Part shown: positions 53,612 through 62,706 of the stretch, one piece after another
How the letters are laid out: every line of letters starts with the position of its first letter
How positions within the stretch are numbered: position 1 is the stretch's first letter
Assembly: GCA_934631025.1 (NCBI GenBank)
Contig: CAKTXR010000002.1
Coordinates: forward strand, 124,001 to 188,000
From: an uncultured Clostridia bacterium
GTDB taxonomy: Bacteria > Bacillota > Clostridia > Christensenellales > Aristaeellaceae
Length of the DNA stretch: 64,000 nucleotides
Direction: 5' to 3'
Made by a program: the position numbers and the translations under genes
Notes under the pieces: model-generated
Told to the model about the DNA's origin: nothing
The model's database searches: none
What the model saw: the letters and a program-made list of their open reading frames with translations, nothing else

Positions 53612-55774
53612 TCAGTCGTCAAACCGGAAGAACGCCGCGCCGCGCGCCGGTACGTCGATCGTCTCGCCGGAGCAGGCCGGATAGCGCGCGCCGGTCATCA
53701 TCTCCGTGCAGGCGTGTTCCGGTACGGAGATGCGCGCGTCCTCGTGCGGATAGACCGCCGTAAAGCGGCTGTCGGCGTACACCGCGCAGCCCTCGGGCGC
53801 GGGGAGCGTCACGCCCGCGCGCTCGATCAGGGGGCGCAGCTCGCGGCTGGTCAGCACCGGTTCGGCGCACAGGAAGCTCGTTCCCTCGCCGCGCGGCGCG
53901 CTCGCCAGAACGATCGAGCCGTCAGAGTCGGTCATGAGCGGCTGTGCGTCGGAATCGGGCGCGACGCGCAGGGCGGGATAGTCGCAGCCGCTTTCCGAGC
54001 AGTCCGCGTAGACGCGCGCGTCGTGGCCGTCGTGCGGCAGAACGCCCAGACCGGCGATCGCCTTCACGCGGCTCAGATCGAAATCGCCGCCGCGAACGCC
54101 GGGCGCGTAGTGCCACAGTATCGATGCGTCGGGGCGGATGCGCGCTTCAATCATGCGCTTCTGCTCGACGGTCAGCGCGAAGGCGTTGATGAACACGATG
54201 AAGCGATAGCCGCTCAAGTCCATGTCGAAGAGATCGTGCAGGCGGTATTCGTCGGCCATCGCGCCGCACAGGCGGATTTCGCGCTTGACGCGCTTGGTCA
54301 GCGCCTGATTGAGCGCATAGCTCACGGCGGTGGTTTGCAGGCTCTCCTCGTCCACGACGATGAGGATTTCGGCGGTGCGCCGTCTCGGCTTTGCGCGCAG
54401 CTCGGCGATCAGCGAACGCAGCGTCTTCAGCTCGGCCATGATCTCGGGGCTGTCGTACCAGCCCTCGCCCAGATCCATCCACCAGAAGTTCTGGCCGAAG
54501 GCGAGGTTCTTGCTCACCTCGCGCCAGAGCAGCGTGCGCGTCTCGAACATATTGCGCGCGGCCAGCGAGCGCTTGAGCAGATCAAGGTGCGTCCAGTTGT
54601 CCAGCTCGTCCATCCAGATCTTGCGGCGGTTGTAGGACTGCGTGGGGGCCTGCTCTCCGCCCGGTTCGCCCGCGACGCAGTAGTCGTAGGCGCGCGGCGA
54701 GGCGAGGAAATCCACGTCCGGCGAGGAGAGAATCTTCTCCACCGCCAGATGTCCGGCGTACGCGGCCTGCGGCACGACCAGATAGCCGTAAAACGCGCCC
54801 GCGGGCTTGTCGGCGGCCTCGTGGACCGTTCTGCCCAGCGCCAGCACGGCCTCGGCGCACCTTTCGGAAAGGAACGCGTGATAATCGGGCAGCAGCGCCT
54901 GATCGCCCTCAGAAAAGAACATGCCCTCGAGCGTCTGGCCTTTCGCTTCCCGCCGGTTCGGCGCGGGGATGATCAGCGTGTCGGGCGTGAGGTTTTGCTG
55001 CTTCCACGCCCTTTCGACCGCTTCGAGCGAGCCGTATTTCTGAACGCCCCAGGCGAGGAAATCGCGGCGGTGGCTGATTCCGTAATCGCCGCGCCGGTTT
55101 TCGCCGCCCGCGCGCCAGGAACCCCAGTTGGTCGTCTCGCCGCAGCAGCCGAACGCGACGTGATAGGCCAGAATCTGCCGCGCGTAGGGGCCGTTTTCGA
55201 GATGCTCTATGAATTTTTTCAGCGCTTCGCACGCGTCCTTCACCCAGATTTTCGACGAGAAGCTCTGAAGGCCGATCACGCCGTTCAGATTGGGGCGGTC
55301 GTCCACGAAGCCCGAGCCGCCGTTGGTGGGATAGCCCATCTCCGATTCAAAGCCGAACCAGTCGTGCGCGGGCGTGTTAGCCAGCGCGGCGATCTCGGCG
55401 GGGTCCTTCGGGCCGCCGTAATAGACGAATGTCTCCTCGGGATGCACGCGGCACCACTCGGGCGGCACGTTGAGCTTGACGCGCGGAATGTAGAGCCGCT
55501 CAGGCGCGCCCTTCAAAAGCGCGTCCAGCGTGCGGTCGGTCAGCGAATAATCATAGCGGTCGACGCCCATCCAGCCGCTGTGGATGATGCTGGAGTGAAC
55601 GTCCACGCCGATGGCCGAAAAAGCGTCGTGGCAGCGGCGGTATTTGGCGAAATCCTCGCAAAAGACGATGGGCTTTCCATCCGCTCCGGCGCGCGGCGGG
55701 TCGTAGCAGAATCCCAGGCGCGACCAGAACACGGGCGCTTCGGCCAGCAGGCGGCAGGCTTCCTCTCGGGTCAT
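53612..55774 (-). CDS. GH42-like putative glycoside hydrolase, cytosolic
   Basis: 720 residues, no signal peptide. A TIM-barrel with YIPRVKLNVPPEWC (about 95-108) and AFGCCGETTNWGSW (about 207-220; Glu213 is a possible acid/base), the layout of GH42/GH14-type beta-galactosidases. A flavodoxin-like (GATase-type) domain covers about 470-610 (EILIVVDEESLQTT), and a small beta domain ends the protein. GGGAGG lies eight bases upstream. It is a single-gene unit on the minus strand. The substrate is unknown, and a divergent family near GH42 is possible. Confidence 0.65.
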   Translation of the reverse strand: MTREEACRLLAEAPVFWSRLGFCYDPPRAGADGKPIVFCEDFAKYRRCHDAFSAIGVDVHSSIIHSGWMGVDRYDYSLTDRTLDALLKGAPERLYIPRVKLNVPPEWCRVHPEETFVYYGGPKDPAEIAALANTPAHDWFGFESEMGYPTNGGSGFVDDRPNLNGVIGLQSFSSKIWVKDACEALKKFIEHLENGPYARQILAYHVAFGCCGETTNWGSWRAGGENRRGDYGISHRRDFLAWGVQKYGSLEAVERAWKQQNLTPDTLIIPAPNRREAKGQTLEGMFFSEGDQALLPDYHAFLSERCAEAVLALGRTVHEAADKPAGAFYGYLVVPQAAYAGHLAVEKILSSPDVDFLASPRAYDYCVAGEPGGEQAPTQSYNRRKIWMDELDNWTHLDLLKRSLAARNMFETRTLLWREVSKNLAFGQNFWWMDLGEGWYDSPEIMAELKTLRSLIAELRAKPRRRTAEILIVVDEESLQTTAVSYALNQALTKRVKREIRLCGAMADEYRLHDLFDMDLSGYRFIVFINAFALTVEQKRMIEARIRPDASILWHYAPGVRGGDFDLSRVKAIAGLGVLPHDGHDARVYADCSESGCDYPALRVAPDSDAQPLMTDSDGSIVLASAPRGEGTSFLCAEPVLTSRELRPLIERAGVTLPAPEGCAVYADSRFTAVYPHEDARISVPEHACTEMMTGARYPACSGETIDVPARGAAFFRFDD

Positions 55775-56494
55775 GGCGGTATCCTCCCTGTAGCAATGTG
55801 TATTTAAGTGCGAACAGAGCGCCGCTTCTATGACGGCCGTTCCGGTGCAGGATTTTCGGCCTTTGGAGCGCGCTCTGGAAAAGCGGTGCGCGCGGCGCCG
55901 CTTTTTCCTTCAGTATAGCACAACGCGGGAATGCGCGCGTCAAAAATCTTCCGAAAAAGTGAAACGATCTTATGACCGCTCCATTCAGCGGCTCCTTTCC
56001 GGAGGGGCGGTCGCCGTGCGGGAGACGGCGGGATCGTCCTCAAGCGCACGGCCGAACGCCATAATGCCGTTTTCGACGCGCTTCGTGAAAGGACTGAGAG
56101 CATGGCGATCCTTTATTGGCATACGCAGCTCCGTATCGCGCGGCGGCAGAAAAGGCGCGGATAAAACCAGCTGAAGGGTCGGGCGCGGCTTTTCATGCAA
56201 CTGCGCCAAATCTGTGAGTCGGAAACGCTTTGCTGTTCGGCCATCGCGCGGAACGGCGCAGCCGCGGCGCGCCTGCCCGCCGGCGAAGGACGGGCGCGCG
56301 CTGATGCGCCGGAACACGCCGCTCAGATCGAGATCACGCGAGGTTTTTCGGTTCATGGCGGCTTTTTCCCGAATCAATCGCTCAAATCCGCCGGATAGCA
56401 TGGCACGCCGCCCCGCACGGCCCGTCAAATGGAAATGTGCCGGGGATTCCCTTCAAAATCCGCTATAAAATATGGAAAGAACCGCCGCGATGAA
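55775..56494 (-). other. Gap between the GH42-like gene and the beta-lactamase-fold gene
   Basis: Holds a weak minus-strand promoter candidate (TATACT at 55912-55917 with TGTGC upstream; the nearest -35, TTGACG, is 20 bases away) and a GC hairpin at 55879-55905 that would sit at the very 5' end of that transcript. A 147-codon minus-strand frame (55985-56428) has ordinary composition but no good ribosome binding site or recognisable motif. Confidence 0.45.
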
Positions 56495-56523
56495 TTGCCA
56501 TGGCCGCCGGTCTGTGGTATAAT
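56495..56523 (+). promoter_or_regulatory. Strong sigma-A promoter of the beta-lactamase-fold gene
   Basis: TTGCCA (56495-56500), 17 bases, perfect TATAAT (56518-56523) with TGG upstream (extended -10). A second TATAAT occurs at 56533-56538 without a -35. Confidence 0.9.
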
Positions 56524-56592
56524 GAACGCGGTTATAATCGGCTCTGTGCCCCGCGCCCCTTTGCGGGGAGAGATATGAGGAGGCTTATTGAC

Positions 56593-58047
56593 ATGATGAT
56601 TTACCCGCAGGCGGATTTTGCCCGCTCCACACCCGAAGCGCAGGGTATTTCCAGCCGCGCTATTGAAAAGATGCTGCTGGATATTCGCGAGACGGGCGCG
56701 GACATCCATTCCATGCTGATCATGCGCCGCGGCCATCTGGTGTTCGAGCAGTATTTCGCGCCCTACACCGCCGAGACGAAGCACTCGATGTTCTCCTGCT
56801 CCAAGACGTTTACCTCCATGCTGATCGGCATTGCGCAGGACAAGGGACTGATCAGCGTTCACGATCATGTGCTGGATTTCTTTCCGGATGTTGAAATCGC
56901 GTCCGTGAACGACAATCTGCGCGCCATGACCATTGAAAACCTGCTCGAGATGGGCAGCGGCCACGCGCAGGATACCTTCGGCGCGATGCTGCAAACCGAA
57001 AACGACAAAAACGCCGACTGGGTGAAGATTTTCCTCAATCGCCCCGTGGACGAAGAGCCGGGCACGCGCTTCGTCTACAACACCGGCGCGACCTATATGC
57101 TCTCGGCGATCCTGACCCGCGTGACCGGCAAGAGCGCGCTCGAGCTGGCCAACGAGTGGATTTTCGATACGATCGGCATTAAGGACGCGGAGTGGGCGGC
57201 CTGCCCGCGCGGCGTCAATCAGGGCGGCACCGGCCTGCGCATCACTCCGCGCGATATGCTGCGCATGGGCACGCTGCTCCTGGGCCGCGGCCGCTGGGGC
57301 AATAAGCAGCTGATCTCCAACGCCTATATCTGCGCCGCGCAGACAAAGCACATCGACAACGCCAATCCCGACGACCCCAATCAGGACCCCAACTGGGCGG
57401 CGGGCTACGGGTATCAGGTGTGGAAGAACGCGTTTGGCGGCTTCCGCGCGGACGGCATGGGCGGCCAGTTCATCGTCGTGCTGCCCGAACGCGAGATGGT
57501 GGTCGTGTTCACCAGCGCGCTGGGCGGCGATATTTCCATCGGCTATCCGCTCAAGCTGATCGAAAAGTATCTCCTGCCCGCCACGTTCGATCTGCCGCAG
57601 GTCTATGGCGAGGAAGCGGCGCAGTCGCTCAAAAAGACGAGCGAGGAATTCAGCCGTCCCGCCTTCCTTCCCATCGCGGACGAGGCCAAAGGCTTCCCGT
57701 TCGGCGCGAAGTTTGCTCTGCCCGAGAATCCGCTGCGCCTTGAGAAGATCAGCGTGTACGAGCGCTATCTGACGCTCACCGTCGCCGGAGAGAGCGGCTT
57801 TGTGCCTTATGCCTGGGGCGCGCCGGCGCTCAGCCCCGATCCGCAGCTCGCCCCCGCCGGCTGGACGCGCTATGCCCGCACCGCCGCCGCGGCGCAGTGG
57901 AAGGACGACGCGCTCGAGATCCGCGTGAACTATATCGGCGAGCCGCTGACCGTCTATATCCGCTTCGAGCGGCAGGGCGGCGAGATGACCGTCTCCGTCA
58001 AGGGTACGCTGGGCGGCAGCGCCAGCGCGGCGGCGACGCTCAAGTGA
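56593..58047 (+). CDS. Serine hydrolase, beta-lactamase (class C/esterase) fold
   Basis: 484 residues, no signal peptide. Catalytic Ser68-x-x-Lys71 in MFSCSKTF, FVYNTGATYML (Tyr of the YxN-type motif), and GMGGQFIVVLPE in the place of the KTG-like strand. The C-terminal ~130 residues form a beta-rich extra domain. Such proteins are esterases, peptidases or transesterases rather than true beta-lactamases, and a cytosolic location fits an esterase. The start at 56593 has AGGAGG nine bases upstream. The stop overlaps the next start (GTGA). Confidence 0.85.
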   Translation: MMIYPQADFARSTPEAQGISSRAIEKMLLDIRETGADIHSMLIMRRGHLVFEQYFAPYTAETKHSMFSCSKTFTSMLIGIAQDKGLISVHDHVLDFFPDVEIASVNDNLRAMTIENLLEMGSGHAQDTFGAMLQTENDKNADWVKIFLNRPVDEEPGTRFVYNTGATYMLSAILTRVTGKSALELANEWIFDTIGIKDAEWAACPRGVNQGGTGLRITPRDMLRMGTLLLGRGRWGNKQLISNAYICAAQTKHIDNANPDDPNQDPNWAAGYGYQVWKNAFGGFRADGMGGQFIVVLPEREMVVVFTSALGGDISIGYPLKLIEKYLLPATFDLPQVYGEEAAQSLKKTSEEFSRPAFLPIADEAKGFPFGAKFALPENPLRLEKISVYERYLTLTVAGESGFVPYAWGAPALSPDPQLAPAGWTRYARTAAAAQWKDDALEIRVNYIGEPLTVYIRFERQGGEMTVSVKGTLGGSASAAATLK

Positions 58048-58559
58048 ATACGAAGCGCCTGTTTTTCGGCGTTGAACTGAGCGATGAAGCGCGCGCGGCG
58101 GTGAGGGCGGCGGCGGAAAAAATGCGCCTTGAAAAGGGCAAATTGACCGACGCGGACAACTATCACGTCACGCTGGCCTTTCTGGGGCAGACGGACGAAA
58201 ACGCCGTGCCGGAGCTGCTTCGTCTGGGCGCGCTGTGCTGGAGAGCGCCGTTTACGCTCGCGCTGTCGGGAAGGATCGACGCGTTCAGGGTCGGCAGCGT
58301 GATCTGGGCGGGGCTGGACAAAAACGCCGCGCTTTTCGACACGCAGGCGCGGCTGCAAGCCATACTGCGCGAGAACGGCTTTCCCCTCGAGGAGGGCGCT
58401 TATACGCCGCATATCACCGTGGCGCGTTCCGCCCGCGTGGTTCTGCCTTATCCGAGCGTCGAGCGCGTTTCGTTTGATGTGCGCGCGATTACGCTGTTCG
58501 AGAGTACGCGGGAGGGCGGCCGGCTGGTCTATAAGCCGCTGGGCCGCAGACCGCTGTGA
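58044..58559 (+). CDS. thpR: RNA 2',3'-cyclic phosphodiesterase
   Basis: 171 residues, 2H phosphoesterase. Both catalytic motifs are present: His41-Val-Thr-Leu and His123-Ile-Thr-Val. It opens 2',3'-cyclic phosphates on RNA; the cellular role in bacteria is unclear. A GTG start at 58044 overlaps the preceding stop, and the product starts directly with the typical KRLFFGVELS. It is linked by a second GTGA overlap to the QueG-like gene. Confidence 0.9.
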   Translation: MNTKRLFFGVELSDEARAAVRAAAEKMRLEKGKLTDADNYHVTLAFLGQTDENAVPELLRLGALCWRAPFTLALSGRIDAFRVGSVIWAGLDKNAALFDTQARLQAILRENGFPLEEGAYTPHITVARSARVVLPYPSVERVSFDVRAITLFESTREGGRLVYKPLGRRPL

Positions 58560-59503
58560 CGTGGGACGAGGTGCGCGCGGCGGCGCAGACATTCGGCTTT
58601 GAAGAAATCGCCGTGGCGGGCACAGCGCCCGTGCCCATGCCGGAGGGCGCGATTCATCCGCAGGCCATGGGGCTGATCGCCGATCCGCATGAGATTCTGC
58701 CCGAAGCGCGGAGCGTGCTGCTGCTGGTTATGCCGTATCGCCCGTTCAGGCCCAACCCGCCCGACGCGGAGATCGACGCTTACTACCTTACCAGCAACCG
58801 CGCTCACGAGAACGCGCGCCTGTTTGCTGGCTGGCTGTGCGAACACGGCGTGAAGGCGGTCATGACCTCGGAGCTGCGCGTGAAGCCGCTCTCGGCGCGC
58901 GCAGGACTGGGGCGGCAGGGGCGCAATACGCTGATCGCTGCGGGTCAATACGGCACGCGCGTGAGTTTGCAAACCATCGTGACCGACATGCCCTGTGCGC
59001 GCACGGACGACGACGCGCGCGGACTGGACAAGCGCTGTCTTAACTGCCATGCCTGCATGGACGCGTGTCCGACGAAAGCGCTGCGCGGAGACGGCACGCT
59101 GGACGTCGCCCGATGCGTGCGCGCGCAGCCGGAAAACCTGCCGCTGCCCGAGGAAATGCGGCCGCTGACCGGCGCGAGCCTGCTGGGCTGCGACCTGTGC
59201 CAGCGCGCCTGCCCGAGAAATGCGCGGGTTGTGCCCACCGACATACCGCCGGACGTGAAGAAAGCGCTGTCGCTCGAAGGGCTGCTTTCGGGAGAGTACA
59301 AGGCGTTTATTCCCCTGATCGGCAGGAATAACGCGCGCAAAATGCGGCTTTTGAACCGCGCGGCGCTGGCGGCGGCCCATCGGAACCGAAAGGATCTGCT
59401 GCCGCTGCTGGAGACGCTGACTGATCTGCCCGAGCCGGTGAGCACGCACGCGCGCTGGGCGATCGGGCGGCTGAGAGAGAAAACCTGCAACGAACAAATA
59501 TAG
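58556..59503 (+). CDS. QueG-like iron-sulfur protein
   Basis: 315 residues, shorter than typical QueG (about 380). Two 4Fe-4S clusters: CLNCHACMDACPTKAL and CDLCQRACP (with an additional CVRAQ), preceded by GLGRQGRNTLI (cobalamin-side motif of the family) and followed by short HEAT-like helices. QueG reduces epoxyqueuosine to queuosine in tRNA. The N-terminal HGEMDYM-type segment of QueG is absent, so the function may be different. GTG start, overlapping the thpR stop. Confidence 0.75.
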   Translation: MTWDEVRAAAQTFGFEEIAVAGTAPVPMPEGAIHPQAMGLIADPHEILPEARSVLLLVMPYRPFRPNPPDAEIDAYYLTSNRAHENARLFAGWLCEHGVKAVMTSELRVKPLSARAGLGRQGRNTLIAAGQYGTRVSLQTIVTDMPCARTDDDARGLDKRCLNCHACMDACPTKALRGDGTLDVARCVRAQPENLPLPEEMRPLTGASLLGCDLCQRACPRNARVVPTDIPPDVKKALSLEGLLSGEYKAFIPLIGRNNARKMRLLNRAALAAAHRNRKDLLPLLETLTDLPEPVSTHARWAIGRLREKTCNEQI

Positions 59504-59526
59504 TTAGGGAGAAAGGACTGACAAAT

Positions 59527-62500
59527 ATGCTGTATCCTCATTCCAAGGATGAGAAGCTGGAGAAGAGCCTGTTTGAAAACCCCGGCAGCGAGTACCGCTG
59601 CGCGCCGTTCTGGGCGTGGAACGGCCGTCTTGAGAAGGACGAGCTGCTGCGCCAGATCGACATATTCAAGGAGATGGGCATGGGCGGCTTCCATATGCAC
59701 TCCCGCTCGGGCATGGCCACGCCCTATCTGAGCGACGAGTTCATGGATCTGACCCGCGCCTGCCGCGACGAGGCCGAGAAGAACCACATGCTCTGCTGGC
59801 TCTACGACGAGGATCGCTGGCCCTCCGGCGCGGCGGGCGGTCTGGTGACGCGCGACAGGCGCTATTCGGCGCGCTATCTGCTCTTCACGCCCACCCCCTA
59901 CGGTCAGGGCGAAAAGAGCGTCGTGACCACCTCTCAGTCGGTCGGCGCGCGTCAGGAGAACGGAACGCTGCTCGCGCAGTACCGCGTGACGCTGAAGGGC
60001 GGCTGCCTGGCGCATTACGAGCGCGTAGAGAACGGCACGCCGCACGAGGACGGCATGTGGTACGCCTATGTCGAGATCAGCGCGCCCTCGCCATGGTACA
60101 ACAACGAGACCTATCTGGACACGCTCAACCCCAGGGCGGTCGAGAAGTTCGTCGCTACGACCCACGAGCGCTATAAGGAAGCGCTGGGCGAGAGCTTCGG
60201 CAAGACCGTGCCCGCCATCTTCACCGACGAGCCGCAGTTCTCCCGCAAGCAGACGCTGGGCTTCGCGGGTGAGAAGAAGGATGTGACGCTGCCCTTCACG
60301 AACGATCTGTGCGAGACCTATCAGGCGGCGTACGGCGAGGATCTGCTGGACAAGCTGCCCGAGCTGATCTGGGAGCTGCCCGAGGGCAAGATCTCCGTCA
60401 CGCGCTATCACTATCACGATCACATTGCCGAGCGCTTCTCCTCCGCCTTTGCGGACACCGTAGGCGGCTGGTGCGGCAGGAACGGCATCATGCTGACCGG
60501 CCACATGATGGAGGAGCCGACGCTCGAATCGCAGACCGCCGCTCTGGGCGAGGCCATGCGTTCCTACCGCAGCTTCCAGCTGCCCGGCATCGACATGCTG
60601 TGCGACAGTCGCGAGTTCACCACCGCCAAGCAGGCGGCCTCCGCGGTGCATCAGTTCGGCTATCCGGGCATGACCAGCGAGCTGTACGGCGTGACCAACT
60701 GGGATTTCGACTTCCGCGGCCACAAGCTGCAGGGCGACTGGCAGGCGGCGCTGGGCGTGACCGTGCGCGTGCCGCATCTGAGCTGGTACACCATGGGCGG
60801 CCCCGCCAAGCGCGATTATCCCGCCTCGATCAGCTATCAGTCGGCGTGGTATAAGGAATATCCCTATGTCGAGAACTACTTTGCGCGCGTGAACACCGCC
60901 CTGACCCGCGGCGCGTGCGATATTCATGTGGGCGTCGTGCATCCGGTCGAGAGCTACTGGCTGCACTGGGGCCCCCGCGAGCAGACCGCCGCCGTGCGCG
61001 AGGAGATGGACAAGGCGTTCCAGAGCATGGCCAGATGGCTCGTGTGCGGCATGATCGATTACGATTACATCAGCGAATCGCTGCTGCCCCGCCAGTGCGA
61101 AAAGGGCGGCGCGCCGCTGTCCGTCGGCAAGATGGCCTACGACGCGGTGGTCGTGCCCGGCTGCGAGACGCTGCGCTCCAGCACTGTCGAGCGTCTGGAG
61201 GCCTTCAAGGCGGCGGGCGGCCGGCTGATCTTCGCGGGCCGCATCCCCACGCTGGTGGACGCTCTCCCCTCCGACCGCGTGAAGAAGCTGGCCGAGCAGT
61301 CGGTCTGCATCGGCATGAACGGCGTGGAGCTGCTTGAAGCGCTGGACGACTTCCGTCAGGTGGATGTGCGCGGTGAAAAGGGCAGCCGCACGAACGGACT
61401 GATCCACCAGATGCGCAAAGACGGCGAGGACCGCTGGCTGTTCATCTGCCAGGCCTTCAATCCGCAGAACAAGTTCGTCACCAGGCCTGAGCGGTGCGAG
61501 ATTCGCCTGCGCGGCAACTGGACGGTCGAAAAGTGGGATGCGCTTACCGGCGAGGTGGGCACGATCGAGCAGAAGATTGAGGACGGCGTGACCTACGTCT
61601 ACAACACCTTCGACGCGCACGACAGCCTGCTTTTGAAGCTCAGCCCCGTCTGCCCCTGCTGCGCCCGCCCTGTGCCCGCCCCCGAAAAGGGCGCGGAGCT
61701 TACCGAGGTGCGCGCGGCCAATCCCGTGGCGGTCAGGCTCAGCGAGCCGAACGTCATGGTGCTCGACATGGCGCGCTACAGCCTGGACGGCGAGCCTTGG
61801 CATGAGCGCGAGGAGATTCTGCGCGCCGACGACAACGTGCGCCGTCTGCTGGGCTGGAAGCTGCGCAGCGAGCATTTCGCGCAGCCGTGGGTGACCGCGG
61901 GCGTGGATTTCGGCGACGCGAAGCACACGCTGGCGTTTGCGTTCGACATTGTGAGCCGCATTCCCGTCTCCGGCGCGAAGCTGGCGCTCGAGGACAGCGA
62001 ATACGCCTCCATCACGTTCGACGGCAAGTCCGTGGCGGTGAACGTCGACGGCTGGTATGTTGACAAGTGCCTGGACACAGTGGTGCTGCCCGATTTTGCC
62101 GCCGGCACGCACGAGCTGGTCGTGAAATACGACTATCAGCGCAAGGTCAATCCCGAGTGGATGTACCTGATCGGTGATTTCGGCGTGTACAGCTGCGGCA
62201 GCCACAGCGAGCTGACCGAAAAGGTGACCTCGCTCTACTATGGCGACTGGCGCAATCAGGGTCTGCCCTTCTACGGCGGCGCGCTGACCTACGTCATCCC
62301 CTGCACTTGCGGCGCGAACGGCCTGACCGTTGAGGCCGATCAGTACGAGGGCGCGCTGGTGAGCATCAAGCTGGACGGCGAGGACAAGGGCCGCATTGTC
62401 TATGCGCCCTACACGCTGCACATCGACGCGCCGGCCGGTGAGCATACGCTCGAGCTGACCGTGTTCGGTTCCCGCGTGAACAGCTTCGGCGCGCTGCACA

Positions 62501-62622
62501 ACTGCAACGACGCGCTGAGCTGGGTCGGCCCGAGCGCCTGGGAGAGCCGCGGCAAGTCGTTCAGCTATGAATACCGCACGCGCCCGATGGGACTGCTGGT
62601 CGCGCCCCGCCTGTTCAAGTAA
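59527..62622 (+). CDS. GH106-like putative alpha-L-rhamnosidase, cytosolic
   Basis: 1031 residues, no signal peptide. The N-terminus APFWAWNGRLEKDELL, then MGMGGFHMHSRSGM (about 55-68) matches the GH106-type barrel. Further barrel motifs are IFTDEPQF (about 237-244) and GHMMEEPT. Beta-sandwich domains cover the last third (LSPV, NPEWMYLIGDFGVY, APAGEHTLELTVFG). GH106 enzymes release L-rhamnose by inversion; the exact substrate here is unknown. AGGGAGAAAGGA lies upstream. A hairpin terminator follows. Confidence 0.75.
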   Translation: MLYPHSKDEKLEKSLFENPGSEYRCAPFWAWNGRLEKDELLRQIDIFKEMGMGGFHMHSRSGMATPYLSDEFMDLTRACRDEAEKNHMLCWLYDEDRWPSGAAGGLVTRDRRYSARYLLFTPTPYGQGEKSVVTTSQSVGARQENGTLLAQYRVTLKGGCLAHYERVENGTPHEDGMWYAYVEISAPSPWYNNETYLDTLNPRAVEKFVATTHERYKEALGESFGKTVPAIFTDEPQFSRKQTLGFAGEKKDVTLPFTNDLCETYQAAYGEDLLDKLPELIWELPEGKISVTRYHYHDHIAERFSSAFADTVGGWCGRNGIMLTGHMMEEPTLESQTAALGEAMRSYRSFQLPGIDMLCDSREFTTAKQAASAVHQFGYPGMTSELYGVTNWDFDFRGHKLQGDWQAALGVTVRVPHLSWYTMGGPAKRDYPASISYQSAWYKEYPYVENYFARVNTALTRGACDIHVGVVHPVESYWLHWGPREQTAAVREEMDKAFQSMARWLVCGMIDYDYISESLLPRQCEKGGAPLSVGKMAYDAVVVPGCETLRSSTVERLEAFKAAGGRLIFAGRIPTLVDALPSDRVKKLAEQSVCIGMNGVELLEALDDFRQVDVRGEKGSRTNGLIHQMRKDGEDRWLFICQAFNPQNKFVTRPERCEIRLRGNWTVEKWDALTGEVGTIEQKIEDGVTYVYNTFDAHDSLLLKLSPVCPCCARPVPAPEKGAELTEVRAANPVAVRLSEPNVMVLDMARYSLDGEPWHEREEILRADDNVRRLLGWKLRSEHFAQPWVTAGVDFGDAKHTLAFAFDIVSRIPVSGAKLALEDSEYASITFDGKSVAVNVDGWYVDKCLDTVVLPDFAAGTHELVVKYDYQRKVNPEWMYLIGDFGVYSCGSHSELTEKVTSLYYGDWRNQGLPFYGGALTYVIPCTCGANGLTVEADQYEGALVSIKLDGEDKGRIVYAPYTLHIDAPAGEHTLELTVFGSRVNSFGALHNCNDALSWVGPSAWESRGKSFSYEYRTRPMGLLVAPRLFK

Positions 62623-62629
62623 TCGATAA

Positions 62630-62669
62630 CGCCGCGGGAACGGCGAAAGACCGTCTCCCGCGGCGCTTT
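62630..62669 (+). terminator. Terminator after the GH106-like gene
   Basis: CGCCGCGGGA (62630-62639) pairs with TCCCGCGGCG (62656-62665), inner CGG/CCG, then CTTTG; the T tract is short. Confidence 0.7.
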
Positions 62670-62706
62670 GAGGACTTTTCGACGACAGAAAGAGGAATCA
62701 ATACCG

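Noticed and set aside
55879..55905. Attenuator in the leader of the GH42-like gene
   Set aside because: The hairpin AAAAGCGG/CCGCTTTT lies at the very start of the predicted transcript and there is no alternative antiterminator; a simple 5' stem is equally likely.
55985..56428. 147-codon minus-strand open frame upstream of the GH42-like gene
   Set aside because: No ribosome binding site before any start, TTG or internal ATG only, arginine-rich without recognisable motifs, and GC-rich DNA gives such frames by chance. Left as part of a gap entry.
58945..62499. Very long open frame antisense to the GH106-like gene (and similar ones antisense to dnaE, gyrA and the GH38 gene)
   Set aside because: Caused by high GC content and codon bias of the real gene on the other strand; composition is Arg/His/Ala-rich without motifs, and starts lack ribosome binding sites.
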